A DNA stretch of 62,976 nucleotides, from the NCBI GenBank assembly GCA_003222975.1, contig QHXN01000023.1, forward strand, positions 1-62,976, read 5' to 3'. This DNA is from Acidobacteriota bacterium (GTDB lineage: Bacteria; Acidobacteriota; Blastocatellia; Pyrinomonadales; Pyrinomonadaceae). The position numbers and the translations under genes are program-made. Each line of letters starts with the position of its first letter. Within the stretch, counting starts at the first letter, position 1. The notes below the pieces were generated by a model. It ran no database searches and was not told the origin of the DNA. It was given only the letters and a program-made list of their open reading frames with translations. Positions 42,645-50,784 of this stretch are shown in pieces.

Positions 42645-43481
42645 ATGAGAGTATTGCCGGAAGAGGTAGAGGTCTATCGCGACCGCATGTGGAGGCGCGA
42701 GCCGGAGTCGCGCGTCGAGAGCGCGGTCAGGGCGGAGAGGTTCGTCGAGTCGGTCGGCTTCTGTTTCGCCATGACGGACGCCAGGCGACCGGGGCCTTCG
42801 CTCTACGTGTCGGTGTGCGGGCGGCGCGACGCGCACATGCCACGCAACGTGCAGAAAGACCCGGAGAGCAGCGCGACGTGGCTCCTGAAGGACGAGTTGA
42901 TGCGGCGCGGTCGCGTCTATTACGCGAAGCTCGCGAAGAATCGTTCGACGTTCGTCGCGCCGCGACTCGTGCCGCACTTCAGAGCGCTCTGGGGCGTGGC
43001 GCGGCGCGACGAGGCGAAGGCCCTTTCGGCGGAGGCGCGCGCGATCTTGCGTGTGCTTCGTAAAGAATGGGAGATGGCGACGGCTGACTTGCGGAAGGAG
43101 TCGAAGGTCGAAGACCGCGCGAGGTTCACGCGGGCGCTCGACGAGTTGCAGAAGACTTTGAAGGTCGTCCCGCAGGAAGTCCTCTACGAACCCTGGTTCA
43201 CGTACATCTGGACACTCGGCGAGGCGCGCTTCGCGGAGGAGCTTTCGACGAAGGTGCGACGCGGGGAGGCGCTGCGCGAAGTGGCGCGCGCCTATCTCGC
43301 AGGCGCGGGGATGACGCTGCGCGGTGAGCTTGCGAAGGTGACGGGCCTGTCGCGCACAGACGCGGGCAAGGGCAATCACGCGCTCGTGGACGAGGGCTTC
43401 GCCGAGCGCGTCGAGACGGGCGTCTATCGCCTGTCAGACCTGGACGAGCGTCTTGAGCGCTTGGGTGTTGATGAGAGGTAG
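42645..43481 (+). CDS. Conserved hypothetical, possible AlkZ-related winged-helix protein
   Basis: About 278 residues, no signal peptide. The N-terminal part (RAERFVESVGFCFAMTDARRPGPSLYV and STWLLKDELMRRGRVYY-like) resembles AlkZ-related HTH proteins; the C-terminus (LTLRGELAKVTGLSRTDAGKGNHALVDEGFAERVE region) reads as a winged-helix-like fold. AlkZ proteins are DNA glycosylases that unhook crosslinks, but the catalytic QxQ motif is not seen, so enzymatic activity is not claimed. Start at ATG 42645 (a GTG lies 3 nt upstream). Confidence 0.6.
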   Translation: MRVLPEEVEVYRDRMWRREPESRVESAVRAERFVESVGFCFAMTDARRPGPSLYVSVCGRRDAHMPRNVQKDPESSATWLLKDELMRRGRVYYAKLAKNRSTFVAPRLVPHFRALWGVARRDEAKALSAEARAILRVLRKEWEMATADLRKESKVEDRARFTRALDELQKTLKVVPQEVLYEPWFTYIWTLGEARFAEELSTKVRRGEALREVARAYLAGAGMTLRGELAKVTGLSRTDAGKGNHALVDEGFAERVETGVYRLSDLDERLERLGVDER

Positions 43482-43489
43482 AGAGCACT

Positions 43490-44344
43490 TTAGACGCCTG
43501 GGCGTTGAGGAGGGTTAAGGCGCGCATCCGCGTCCGGCTCGGTTTCTCCGGCAACCTCTCCGGCGGCCCCGGACGTGGAAGGCCTTCGCAGCTCCTTCTC
43601 GACTTCTTCGCGCGCGTCCTGTTCAAGGCGTGCGGAGGCGAGGCCGAGCGGGACGTTCTCGCGGACTGAGCCGAGGCGTTGGAGGGCGAGTTCGGTCTCG
43701 GCTTGGCTGGCGTCGCGTCCGGCCATCGCCTCGATGATTTGCAGGCGCGCTTCGATCTCGCGGTAGTGCTCGGAGACCTCGCTCTGAACTCGCGCGAGTC
43801 GCGCGCGGTCTTTTCGCAAGTCCTCTTCAAGCTCGCCGCGGCTCGACGCGCTAAGGCGCGCGGCACTCTTCAGACGGCTTTCGACGACGGCAGCCTCGGC
43901 GCGCGTGCGCGCCAGCACTCGCGAGGCCGTGATGCGCGCGGCCAGCGTCTCGCGGTAGGCGTCGGCGAGGAGCGGGTTCTGACGATCCATCTGCCTGAGC
44001 GTGCGCCGCTGATCGGCGGTCAGCTCCGACAGGAACCACGAAAGCTCGTCCGCCGTCACGCCGTCCGCCGAGAGCTTCTCGCGGAGCCGGCGCTCCCAGA
44101 ACTTCCGGTAGAGGAAGACGGCGAAAGCCGCGAACAGGCCGAAGATTGCGGTGAAGGCGAGCGAGGTCAGCGCGAGGAGCATGTACTCGCCGACGGCCTC
44201 GGTGGCCGTGAAGTAGCGGAACAGGAAGTAGGCGGGCAGCGGGAGCGTGAGCAGGAAGAAGACGAGCAGCGGCGACCAGCGGAGCAGCGCCGCCGTCAGA
44301 CGCTCGCCGCCCTTCATCTTGTTGCGCCGTCGTTTTTCACTCAA
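43490..44344 (-). CDS. Two-helix membrane protein with a coiled-coil domain
   Basis: About 284 residues. Two transmembrane segments (WSPLLVFFLLTLPLPAYFLF, ~23-43; YMLLALTSLAFTAIFGLFAAF, ~54-76), then a cytoplasmic helical domain (VTADELSWFLSELTADQRRTL) and a long coiled coil (residues ~150-225, RSRLKSA-type heptads). The tail is Pro/Gly/Glu-rich. A TTG start at 44344 has GAGG 10 nt away; ATG 44317 is an alternative. No known family recognised. Convergent with the AlkZ-related-like gene, 8 nt apart. Confidence 0.7.
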   Translation of the reverse strand: MSEKRRRNKMKGGERLTAALLRWSPLLVFFLLTLPLPAYFLFRYFTATEAVGEYMLLALTSLAFTAIFGLFAAFAVFLYRKFWERRLREKLSADGVTADELSWFLSELTADQRRTLRQMDRQNPLLADAYRETLAARITASRVLARTRAEAAVVESRLKSAARLSASSRGELEEDLRKDRARLARVQSEVSEHYREIEARLQIIEAMAGRDASQAETELALQRLGSVRENVPLGLASARLEQDAREEVEKELRRPSTSGAAGEVAGETEPDADARLNPPQRPGV

Positions 44345-44555
44345 CTTCGGAAACCTCGCTGCGGGCTTTCAAAAAAACGGAGCAGCAAACTCCGCGCGCG
44401 GAGCGTCTAAGCCTTCGGAACCCGCGACAGAAGTTCACGCTCGCGTGCCGGCCCTGCCGCTCGCGCCCGGCCCGGCCCGAATACGTTTTCGACCGACCGA
44501 CAAGCTATAATACCAGAGCGCCGTTAGTTGCGACCGACGGCCTTGAGGAGGGGCG

Positions 44556-45515
44556 ATGAGAAGATTCGGATGGAGTCTTGCCGCCGCGTTTCTGTTCGCG
44601 CTCGTCTGCGCGCAGAGGGCGGACACGCCCGCGCAGACGAGAACCGGGGCCGACGTGAAGGGCGAGGTGCGGCGCGACGTGCGCACGGTGACGATCCCGG
44701 TGACGGTGCGCCTGCCCGAAAAAACGACGCAGACCGAAGTGCTCTACCTCGACGCCTTGCAGGTCTTCGAGAACGGCGACCGCCAGGAGATTCTCTCGAC
44801 GCGCGGCGCGGGGCGCTCGCCCATGACGCTCGCCGTCCTCATCCAGGACGACCTCGTCTCGTCGGCGAGCAACGAGATCAAGGGCGTTGGGGACTTCATA
44901 CGGCGTCTGCCGCCCGGCTCGCGCGTCATGGTCGCATACCTGCGCTCCGGCTCGATCCAGGTGCGGCAGAAGTTCACGGGCGACCTGGATCGAGCCGCGA
45001 AGTCGCTCCGCATCCCCGTCTCCTCGTCCGCCTTCGCGCCGTACAGCCCCTTCGACTCGACGCGCGAGGCGCTCGCGCGCTTCGCCTCACAGCCCGTCGG
45101 TCGGCGGGCGGTGCTACTCATCAGCGATGGTATAGACATCTCGCGCGGCGTCGAGGGTTCGTCGCCAGCGAGCGGCCTCGACCTCCAGCGCGCCATCAAC
45201 GAGGCGCAACGCCTCGGCGTCGCCGTCTATTCGATCTACGAGCCGACGGTGGGGGCAGCTAACCGGTCGCTCGTCGGCAACGGGCAAGGCTCGCTCAACC
45301 GCCTCTCGAACGAGACGGGCGGACGCGCCTTCTTCGAGGGCACGGGCGCGCCCGTGAGCATTGACAACTTCCTGCGCGACGTTGACACGCTCCTCTCCAG
45401 GCAGTTCGCGCTGACCTACCTCTCGACCCACCCGGAGAAGGGCTTTCACAAAGTCCGCGTCGTGGCCGCACTCGGCGAGGGCGAGATTCACTACCCCAGC
45501 GGCTACACGCGCTAG
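44556..45515 (+). CDS. VWFA-related secreted protein
   Basis: 319 residues. Signal peptide (WSLAAAFLFALVCAQRA). A beta domain (VTIPVTVRLPEKTTQTEVLYLDALQVFENGDRQEI) precedes a von Willebrand A-like fold with TLAVLIQDDLVSSASNEIKG and AVLLISDGIDISRGV. This matches the VWFA-related type common in Acidobacteria. The metal-site DxSxS appears degenerate: DDLVSS at the expected place. A possible role is adhesion or envelope protein binding. GAGGGG lies ~7 nt before the ATG. Confidence 0.85.
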   Translation: MRRFGWSLAAAFLFALVCAQRADTPAQTRTGADVKGEVRRDVRTVTIPVTVRLPEKTTQTEVLYLDALQVFENGDRQEILSTRGAGRSPMTLAVLIQDDLVSSASNEIKGVGDFIRRLPPGSRVMVAYLRSGSIQVRQKFTGDLDRAAKSLRIPVSSSAFAPYSPFDSTREALARFASQPVGRRAVLLISDGIDISRGVEGSSPASGLDLQRAINEAQRLGVAVYSIYEPTVGAANRSLVGNGQGSLNRLSNETGGRAFFEGTGAPVSIDNFLRDVDTLLSRQFALTYLSTHPEKGFHKVRVVAALGEGEIHYPSGYTR

Positions 45516-45605
45516 GGAAGGCAAAAGTAAAAAGGCAAAAGGCAAAAGTAGGAGAGGCGGCCTGTCCGTCTTCCTCTTTTGCCTTTTTACTTTTGCCTTT
45601 TTGAC
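45513..45605. repeat. Heptad-repeat hairpin, copy 12 (unit GGCAAAA/GTAAAAA), convergent gap
   Basis: Left arm about 45518-45556 (GGCAAAA, GTAAAAA, GGCAAAA, GGCAAAA, GTAGGAG) pairs with right arm 45573-45603, reverse-complement units GGCAAAA, GTAAAAA, GGCAAAA. About 24 bp are perfect. It lies between the stops of the VWFA-related and the next minus-strand gene. T-rich flanks could also make it a bidirectional terminator. Confidence 0.88.
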
Positions 45606-45617
45606 TTCCCCGGCGCG

Positions 45618-46223
45618 CTATCTTGCGCTGCTCAGGGCGTCGGTCTGCCAGCGGGAGGGCGAAGGGGCCATCAGGCTGACTATCTCGCGCAGGGCTTCGA
45701 GGTGGTTGTTCGTGAGTTCGACTTCCGTGCCGCCGACCCTGGCGGCGACGCGGCGTGCGCGCGTGAGGGCCGAAGCTTCTGCGTAGGAGAGCGTGATTCT
45801 CGCCGATTCGAGGGTCGTGCCGTCGGCTGTGGGTTGGCTTCTGTAGCTGACGTTCTGGCCGAAGGAGCGCGTTTGGCCGTCGAGCACGAAGGCCAGTTGC
45901 TGCCCGGCGCGCAGGCCCGCGGCGGGTGTGGCCGAGACGAGGATCAGATCGAGCGTCGGCGGCACGGCAGGCCGGCGCGGGTCCTGGTGCATGAAGGTCG
46001 CCGCGAGGTAATAGACTTCCGCGCCCCTGACGAGCGGGCGCGGGTGTTGGAGTGTCGTGCGCATCCCGCCCGCGCGGCTGTCGAAGCTGGTGATGATCTG
46101 CCCGTCATGCTTGAAGGGCGAAGGCGGCGGCTTCGGGCACATGCGCTTCTGCGCGTAGGCCGCCGCGGTCAGTAAAGTCAGGAGGGAGACGAGAGAAAGA
46201 AGAAGTCGGGAATTTGGACGCAT
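45618..46223 (-). CDS. Small secreted protein of unknown function
   Basis: 201 residues with a clear signal peptide (LLLSLVSLLTLLTAAAYAQ). The mature part is predicted beta-rich (GQIITSFDSRAGGMRTTLQHP, VYYLAATFMHQDP, LDLILVSATPA) and has a single Cys near its start. GGAACC-type ribosome site is weak. No domain recognised. Probably exported to the periplasm or surface. Confidence 0.75.
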   Translation of the reverse strand: MRPNSRLLLSLVSLLTLLTAAAYAQKRMCPKPPPSPFKHDGQIITSFDSRAGGMRTTLQHPRPLVRGAEVYYLAATFMHQDPRRPAVPPTLDLILVSATPAAGLRAGQQLAFVLDGQTRSFGQNVSYRSQPTADGTTLESARITLSYAEASALTRARRVAARVGGTEVELTNNHLEALREIVSLMAPSPSRWQTDALSSAR

Positions 46224-46727
46224 CGGGGGTTCCTTTTATTTACGGTCTTGAAGAAGGCGTTTGAAGCGATGAGGCCGCGCGGGGCAGCAAGTTCTTCCGC
46301 GGGCGGTAGACCCGCGGAATGATTTCTGTGCGGCTTCGGCAGAAGGTTCATCCGAATTAAGCTTGATTACAAAGGGCGGGCCGGACTTTGCGCGCCCTCC
46401 GTCGCCGTCCGAAGAGCAGCGGGAGACTAACATCAAACGAAAACTTTTTCCAGACCCTGCCTCAAAAAAACTCCGGCGGCGGCCAGAAAAGTTGACGGCC
46501 TACCCTTCTTCACTTTGTTTTCCGATGCAGACAGGTGAGCGGCTGCGGGAGAGCCGGGATCGGCGAAGCTTCAAGGGGCAAGGGCGCTCGCCCTCCGGCG
46601 AGGCGCACTTGAACTATAAAACATCGCCGCGGGATTTGTCATTGCAATTTTTCGCCAAACAGGTTGCGGCGCGCGGCGTGAGCTTGTCTCGGTTGTGGCG
46701 TGTGCGTGAGGAGCGTCGAGGAGGCGT
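46224..46727. other. Intergenic region without a recognised gene
   Basis: About 500 nt upstream of the small secreted protein and after the end of the peptidase gene. A plus-strand open frame (46363-46731) is basic and low in hydrophobics, without a family. No tRNA, repeat or hairpin was convincing. Confidence 0.4.
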
Positions 46728-47732
46728 CTAGCGCAGAGCCGCGACGAATTGTTCGATGAACGCGTGCGTGACCTTCAGAACGTCCGGGCGTGTGGCGACG
46801 AAGAGGAAGGCGGCACAAAGGCCGAACAAAAAGGTCGGCGCGGGGAGCGTCCGCGCGGTCGAACTCTGAGCCGCGGACGCGCCGTCATCCGGCGCGGCGA
46901 GTCGCAACAGGTTCAGGACGCGGCGCGACAGCCCGTCCTCCTCCGCGCCGAGAAGATGCGCCCCGGCGGGCAGCACCGGGCGCGCGCCCGCGGGGATCAG
47001 CCGCGAGATTTTGATGATCGCCGACGCGAGGTTGAGCGCGGCAGCCTTGCCCGCGGACGCCGCGAACTCGTCCGCGGCCAACTCCGACTCGCGCTGCCAC
47101 GAGCGCGCGAGCACGCGTCCGACCGGGAAGAACAGGAGCGCGTCCTGCCCCGCTTGCAGCAGCGCACGCTTCAGGTTGTCGCGCGCCTCGACGTGGCGGC
47201 GCTCGTGCGCCAGCGCCGCCGCGAGTTCGTCGTCGGCGAGTCCGTCAAAGACCTGCGCGGCGATGAACAGGCGCGGGCGCATTATGCCGACTACGGCGAT
47301 GATTGGAAAGCGGTGCCGGATTCTGTAGACGGGAATCGCGACGCCCCGAATCGCGACCGGCTCGGCCTGACGCATCCACGCGCACGCGAGGCGGCGGGTC
47401 GCCAGCCACGTCGCGCCGACTCGCTTGAGTGCGAGGAGGACTCCGGCGGCGGAGGCCGCGGCCAAGAAGAGCAGTTTCACGCCGACGGTCTCGTCCGTGT
47501 GCGCCGGCTCGTTTAGGATGTACGCGGGGACGACGAGCGCGAAGACGAAAAGGGCGGCGAGGGCGGGCGGCAGTGCGCGCAACGTGAAGAGCAGGCGCGC
47601 GCGCGCGGCTGCACGCCAGCCAGACGTGCGCGGGGCTACGACGCGCCAGGCGACGGCGGTGAGGATTAAGGCGCAGGCGTCGAGCGCCAGAAGGGCCGCG
47701 AGTGAGAGAGAGATTCCGATCAGTTCGTACAC
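46728..47732 (-). CDS. M56/BlaR1-type membrane metallopeptidase
   Basis: About 334 residues. Four hydrophobic segments (LIGISLSLAALLALDACAL; then ~60-85, ~105-120 and at the C-terminus) flank a zinc protease domain: ALAHERRHVEARDNL (HExxH variant HERRH, ~residue 165) with ELAADEFAA downstream giving a third ligand. This is the BlaR1/MecR1 membrane-protease core but without the extracellular penicillin-sensor domain. GTG start 47732 has GAGGAG 8 nt upstream and lies 5 nt after the repressor stop, so they form one operon. Inferred role: cleave the cognate repressor in response to an unknown signal. Confidence 0.87.
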   Translation of the reverse strand: MYELIGISLSLAALLALDACALILTAVAWRVVAPRTSGWRAAARARLLFTLRALPPALAALFVFALVVPAYILNEPAHTDETVGVKLLFLAAASAAGVLLALKRVGATWLATRRLACAWMRQAEPVAIRGVAIPVYRIRHRFPIIAVVGIMRPRLFIAAQVFDGLADDELAAALAHERRHVEARDNLKRALLQAGQDALLFFPVGRVLARSWQRESELAADEFAASAGKAAALNLASAIIKISRLIPAGARPVLPAGAHLLGAEEDGLSRRVLNLLRLAAPDDGASAAQSSTARTLPAPTFLFGLCAAFLFVATRPDVLKVTHAFIEQFVAALR

Positions 47733-47737
47733 GGCCT

Positions 47738-48181
47738 TTACTCCTCGCCTTGCAGCTCGCGCCTCTTCTCCTCGACGAGGCGGTGCAGTTCGTCGAGCAG
47801 CGCGCGGTCGTGCTCGCTCACAGCCTCGACGATGCAGGCGAGCAGCGGCTGTGCGCCGCCGGGGCTGCGGTCGAGCAGCCCGCCGAGCACGTCCTCGGCC
47901 ACCCCGCGCTCGAACTCCTCGCGCGACACCCGCGGCGCATAAAAGTAAGCGCGCCCCTCCTTCTCGCGCCCGAGCAGCCCCTTCTTGAAGAGGCGGTCGA
48001 GCGTCGTCATCCAGGTCGTGTAAGCCGTGCGCCCGCCGAACGCGTTGTAGAGGTCGCCCGCGCTGACGCGCCCGCGCTCCCACGCCTGCTCCATCACAGT
48101 CCGCTCCAGCTTGCCGAGCGTGGGGCCGAAGACCTCGCGCGGTCGCCTGAAACCCAGGAGCTTGAACTGCGGCACTTTCAT
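47738..48181 (-). CDS. BlaI/MecI/CopY-family repressor
   Basis: 147 residues. The winged-helix DNA-binding half (GKLERTVMEQAWERGRVSAGDLYNAF, ~residues 22-47, then AYTTWMTTLDRLFKKGLLGREKEGRAYFYAP) is typical of BlaI/CopY. The C-terminal half (EDVLGGLLDRSPGG to RRELQGEE) serves dimerisation and is where such repressors are cleaved. Paired with the M56 peptidase as in BlaI/BlaR1. Start at ATG 48181; an open frame upstream overlaps the HNH remnant. Confidence 0.9.
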   Translation of the reverse strand: MKVPQFKLLGFRRPREVFGPTLGKLERTVMEQAWERGRVSAGDLYNAFGGRTAYTTWMTTLDRLFKKGLLGREKEGRAYFYAPRVSREEFERGVAEDVLGGLLDRSPGGAQPLLACIVEAVSEHDRALLDELHRLVEEKRRELQGEE

Positions 48182-48212
48182 CTTAGACGGAGAACTCCAG
48201 CTTTGAAAATCC

Positions 48213-48669
48213 CTATGACGCGGCTGCCGCCTCCTTAAATATAAACCGCTTATAACCAAATCGTGCTGCCGTCCGACGCCGATGACAGTTTGCGCAGCGC
48301 ACCTCGCATTTCCGTATTTCAGCGGCGATGTTCTGCCAAGACGCGTTGTTGATAACCATCTGGGTGACAGATTCAAGTTTTGTCGAGCCGGTTTTATGAT
48401 CGAATTCAAGAACTATAGGGTCAGCTTCTCCGCAGTCAACACATGGGTGATCTATAAGATACTCATACACCTTTCTTGCTTTCTCATTTCGTAGTCTATT
48501 TCTGCTTTCTGCATGTCTGTTTGAAATAATTATGATTACCGTAATAACGCTTTCGCCAACTCTCCTTGTAACAGCTACAGCACCAAGATGATTTCCCATC
48601 CATCGCGCTTTTTCTTGACGGGAACTCGGTTAAAGTCCTTTCAGTTTTGCAGCGAGTACACTGTTTCAT
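48213..48669 (-). pseudogene. HNH endonuclease gene with a frameshift
   Basis: Two adjacent frames together read as one HNH-type protein. The first (48669 to ~48496) starts MKQCTRCKTERTLTEFPSRK and has a CxxC pair and a second CxxC (WCCSCYKESW). The second (~48560 to 48213) continues with VYEYLIDHPCVDCGEADPIV, LEFDHKTGSTK and CEVRCANCHRRRTAA, i.e. a CxxC, DH and CxxCH zinc/HNH core. They differ by one nucleotide of frame near 48495-48520; a one-base insertion or programmed shift would join them. It lies 44 nt downstream of tRNA-His on the same strand, and the DNA is AT-richer than the genome. Confidence 0.75.
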
Positions 48670-48713
48670 ACTTTCCAAAACAGATAAAGGGAAGGTGTAA
48701 AACTATTGGAAAG

Positions 48714-48788
48714 GGCGGCTAGTCGGGTTCGAACCGACGGCCTCGTGATCCACAGTCACGCGCTCTAACCAGCTGAGCTATAGCCGCC
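48714..48788 (-). tRNA. tRNA-His (anticodon GTG)
   Basis: Full cloverleaf on the minus strand. The anticodon loop is CTGTGGA, giving GTG. The D-arm (TAGCTCAGCTGGTTAGAGC) and T-arm (GGTTCGAACCC) are standard. An encoded extra G at -1 (48788) pairs with C73 (48714), the identity element of tRNA-His. CCA is not encoded. The 75 nt include G-1. Confidence 0.97.
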
Positions 48789-48879
48789 ATGCTGAAGAAG
48801 CAACCGGGAAACTTATACTATCAATCGCCTGTGCCACTGACAAGTTGACTGGCATGACAGATCGGCAGTCTATTAGGAA

Positions 48880-48952
48880 CGCCCCCGGCAGGACTCGAAC
48901 CTGCGACCCTCTGCTTAGAAGGCAGATGCTCTATCCGCTGAGCTACAGGGGC
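48880..48952 (-). tRNA. tRNA-Arg (anticodon TCT)
   Basis: 73-nt cloverleaf: acceptor GCCCCTG pairs with CGGGGGC (one G-U pair), discriminator G. The anticodon stem is CTGCC/GGCAG-like with loop CTTCTAA, anticodon TCT. The T-loop is GTTCGAGTC. CCA is not encoded. It lies 91 nt from tRNA-His on the same strand. Confidence 0.97.
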
Positions 48953-49102
48953 CAGCGGTAAATCAACGATGATGTTAGCACGCACGGCTTCGCCGGCAAA
49001 ATTACCTCTCCGCTTCGGCTTGGGCGCGCATTAGCTTGTAAAGGAACTCGACACGAGGTGCGTAGGTGCTGTGATAAAGTGAGCGGCGGCGGAAAACTTT
49101 TC

Positions 49103-49657
49103 ATGGACTCAGACGAATTTCAGAACCCGTGGAAACGAGTATCCACGAGGCAGGTGTACGACAACCCCTGGATAAGCGTGCGCGAAGACGTGGTGGTGCG
49201 CCCCGACGGCCAGCCGGGCATCTACGGCGTCGTTCACTTCAAGAACCTCGCGGTCGGAGTTCTGGCCGTGGAAGACGAGGCACTTTATCTCGTCGGGCAG
49301 TACCGATACACTCTCGAACGCTATTCGTGGGAGATACCCGAAGGCGGCTGCCCCGCGGGCGAAGACCCTTTAGAGGCGGCCAAGCGGGAACTCGCAGAGG
49401 AGACTGGGCTGCGGGCGCGCCGTTGGAGCAAGTTGGGCGGGGCTTATCTGTCGAACTCCGCCACGGACGAACTCGCGGTCTGGTACTTGGCGGAGGAGCT
49501 GGAGTACGGCGAGCCTCGTCCCGACGGCACGGAGAGGCTTCTTGTTCGTCGCGTCGGCCTGAAAGATGCGCTGGAGATGACGGGTTCGGGCGAGATAACC
49601 GACGCCCTCAGCATGCTCGCCGTCATGCAACTTCATCTGCGCCGCGGCTCACCGTGA
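49103..49657 (+). CDS. Nudix hydrolase, ADP-ribose pyrophosphatase-like
   Basis: 184 residues. The Nudix box GGCPAGEDPLEAAKRELAEETGL (in two parts: G-x5-E then REL-x-EE-x-GL, residues ~80-102) binds Mg2+ and cleaves nucleoside diphosphate-linked compounds. YLVGQYRYTLERYSWEIPEG just before it is typical of ADP-ribose/ADP-sugar pyrophosphatases. Start at ATG 49103 is favoured; the frame is open to 49058. Divergent from the tRNA-Arg gene. Confidence 0.9.
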   Translation: MDSDEFQNPWKRVSTRQVYDNPWISVREDVVVRPDGQPGIYGVVHFKNLAVGVLAVEDEALYLVGQYRYTLERYSWEIPEGGCPAGEDPLEAAKRELAEETGLRARRWSKLGGAYLSNSATDELAVWYLAEELEYGEPRPDGTERLLVRRVGLKDALEMTGSGEITDALSMLAVMQLHLRRGSP

Positions 49658-49710
49658 CTTTTAAGACCGAACGCCAGCAGAGTCTTACGAATACCTTGCA
49701 GAAAATAGAA

Positions 49711-49741
49711 AATGCCGCCAGCATTAAGCACTGGCGGCATT
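49711..49741 (-). terminator. Intrinsic terminator for the minus-strand gene
   Basis: An 11-bp perfect stem (AATGCCGCCAG, 49711-49721, with 49731-49741) has a 9-nt loop. Reading on the minus strand it is followed by TTCTATTTT, so it best serves the small gene ending at 49777; it may also stop transcription of the Nudix gene. Confidence 0.75.
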
Positions 49742-49776
49742 CTAAGCTCTGCGCGAATGAAACCTGAGTTCGCGGT

Positions 49777-50019
49777 TTAAGCGGCGTTGTTGAAGGTCTC
49801 GGCGAAGACACGGCGACCGTTCAAGGCATCGTCAATGATCTCGCGAACCGCCGCCACGTCCGGGTTAACATCCATGCGGTCGCAGGCTCGGAGGTGGCGG
49901 ATGATTCCCTCGGTCGCGATTTCAAGGGCAGAGCCCACAAGCTTCGAGAAGCGACGCGCCTGAATGTGGTCAATCATCTTCAACCGCTCTGCCAGCGGAT
50001 GCGTCTCTGTAGCAATCAC
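49777..50019 (-). CDS. Small helical protein of unknown function
   Basis: About 80 residues, predicted mostly helical (AERLKMIDHIQARRFSKLVGSALEIATEGIIRHL, shown in two parts: AERLKMIDHIQARRFSKL and VGSALEIATEGIIRHL). GTG start at 50019 has AAGGAG 10 nt upstream, and an intrinsic terminator follows the stop, which supports a real gene. No family recognised. Its DNA is less GC-rich than average. Confidence 0.6.
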   Translation of the reverse strand: MIATETHPLAERLKMIDHIQARRFSKLVGSALEIATEGIIRHLRACDRMDVNPDVAAVREIIDDALNGRRVFAETFNNAA

Positions 50020-50475
50020 TGTTCGTCTGCTCCTTATTTCTCCGGCCCCCGGAAATATTCTGGTCAGAGGGCCACGTATTAGTGACAATTTAGATGCATT
50101 TCGGAATTCCTGGGATGCGAATTAGTTGCAATCCGCAGAAATTTTGCACAAGCCAACCCACCTTGCTCGAAAGCACAGCACCCTATACGAATATTTTGGT
50201 GCCTTAGAAAAAACGAGATTCTACATGGAATTAGATAGAAAAGCCAGAAAATTTTTCGTCCGATCAAAATCGATGGCGGCGAGTTCGGCGGGACGTGACT
50301 TGATTTTCCCGGAAACCAGACTAAGTTGTTGATAAATAGAGGCTTGATTGGCGACAGTCGTTCCAAAACAGAAAAGACCGCCATCTAGTATTGAAAGGCG
50401 CGGAGCCACCTTCCATAACCCGGCCAGCGGTCTTTTCCCGTATCGGAGAAAAATGACGTGCTCTTGAGACGCCGC
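50020..50475. other. Intergenic region, AT-rich, with one long-range stem
   Basis: About 455 nt of unusually low GC. A 101-residue open frame on the minus strand (50079-50384) has no recognisable family or good start. The only structure is the stem at 50372-50436 near the HU gene end. Confidence 0.4.
50372..50436 (-). ncRNA. Structured element downstream of the HU gene (terminator or small RNA)
   Basis: AAAAGACCGC (50372-50381) pairs with GCGGTCTTTT (50427-50436) around a 45-nt insert. The insert has its own smaller pairings, for example GGCGCGGAGCCACC at ~50397-50410. On the minus strand, TTTTCTGTTTT follows, so it can terminate HU transcripts. The large structured loop is unusual for a simple terminator; a small RNA or riboswitch-like element is possible but not shown. 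Confidence 0.45.
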
Positions 50476-50784
50476 CTACTTCTTTGGAACCACCGAGTCT
50501 TTCATGCCCTTGCTCAGCCGGAACTTGAGCGCGGTTTTGGCAGGGATCTGAATCGTCTCGCCGGTCTGTGGGTTGCGGCCTTCGCGCGCCTTGCGCTCGG
50601 ACAGAACCATCTTGCCGAAGCCGGGAAGGACGAATTCGCCGTTCCCTTTGACCTCGCTGGCGGCCAAATTCGCCAGTTCCTCAAAAATCTCCTTCACTTG
50701 GGCGCGCTTCATGTCGAATTTTTCGGCGAAGTGGTTGATCACTTCGGACTGTGACATACGCTTTTTGCCTGCATTCGTCGCCAT
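50476..50784 (-). CDS. HU-family DNA-binding protein
   Basis: About 102 residues, the histone-like HU/IHF fold. MSQSEVINHFAEKFDMKRAQVKEIFEEL (helical part) is followed by GEFVLPGFGKMVLSERKARE and GRNPQTGETIQIPAKTALKF, the beta-arm that bends DNA. A short N-terminal addition (MATNAGKKR) precedes. ATG 50784 is 14 nt from AGGAGG; a GTG at 50796 is only 2 nt away, so the start is uncertain. Monocistronic, with a structured element after it. Confidence 0.95.
   Translation of the reverse strand: MATNAGKKRMSQSEVINHFAEKFDMKRAQVKEIFEELANLAASEVKGNGEFVLPGFGKMVLSERKAREGRNPQTGETIQIPAKTALKFRLSKGMKDSVVPKK

Noticed and set aside
42645..43481. A confirmed AlkZ DNA glycosylase
   Set aside because: The catalytic QxQ motif was not found; only loose similarity to AlkZ-related proteins remains.
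50079..50384. 101-residue minus-strand frame in the AT-rich gap near HU
   Set aside because: No recognisable family or start signal; it overlaps the structured element after HU.
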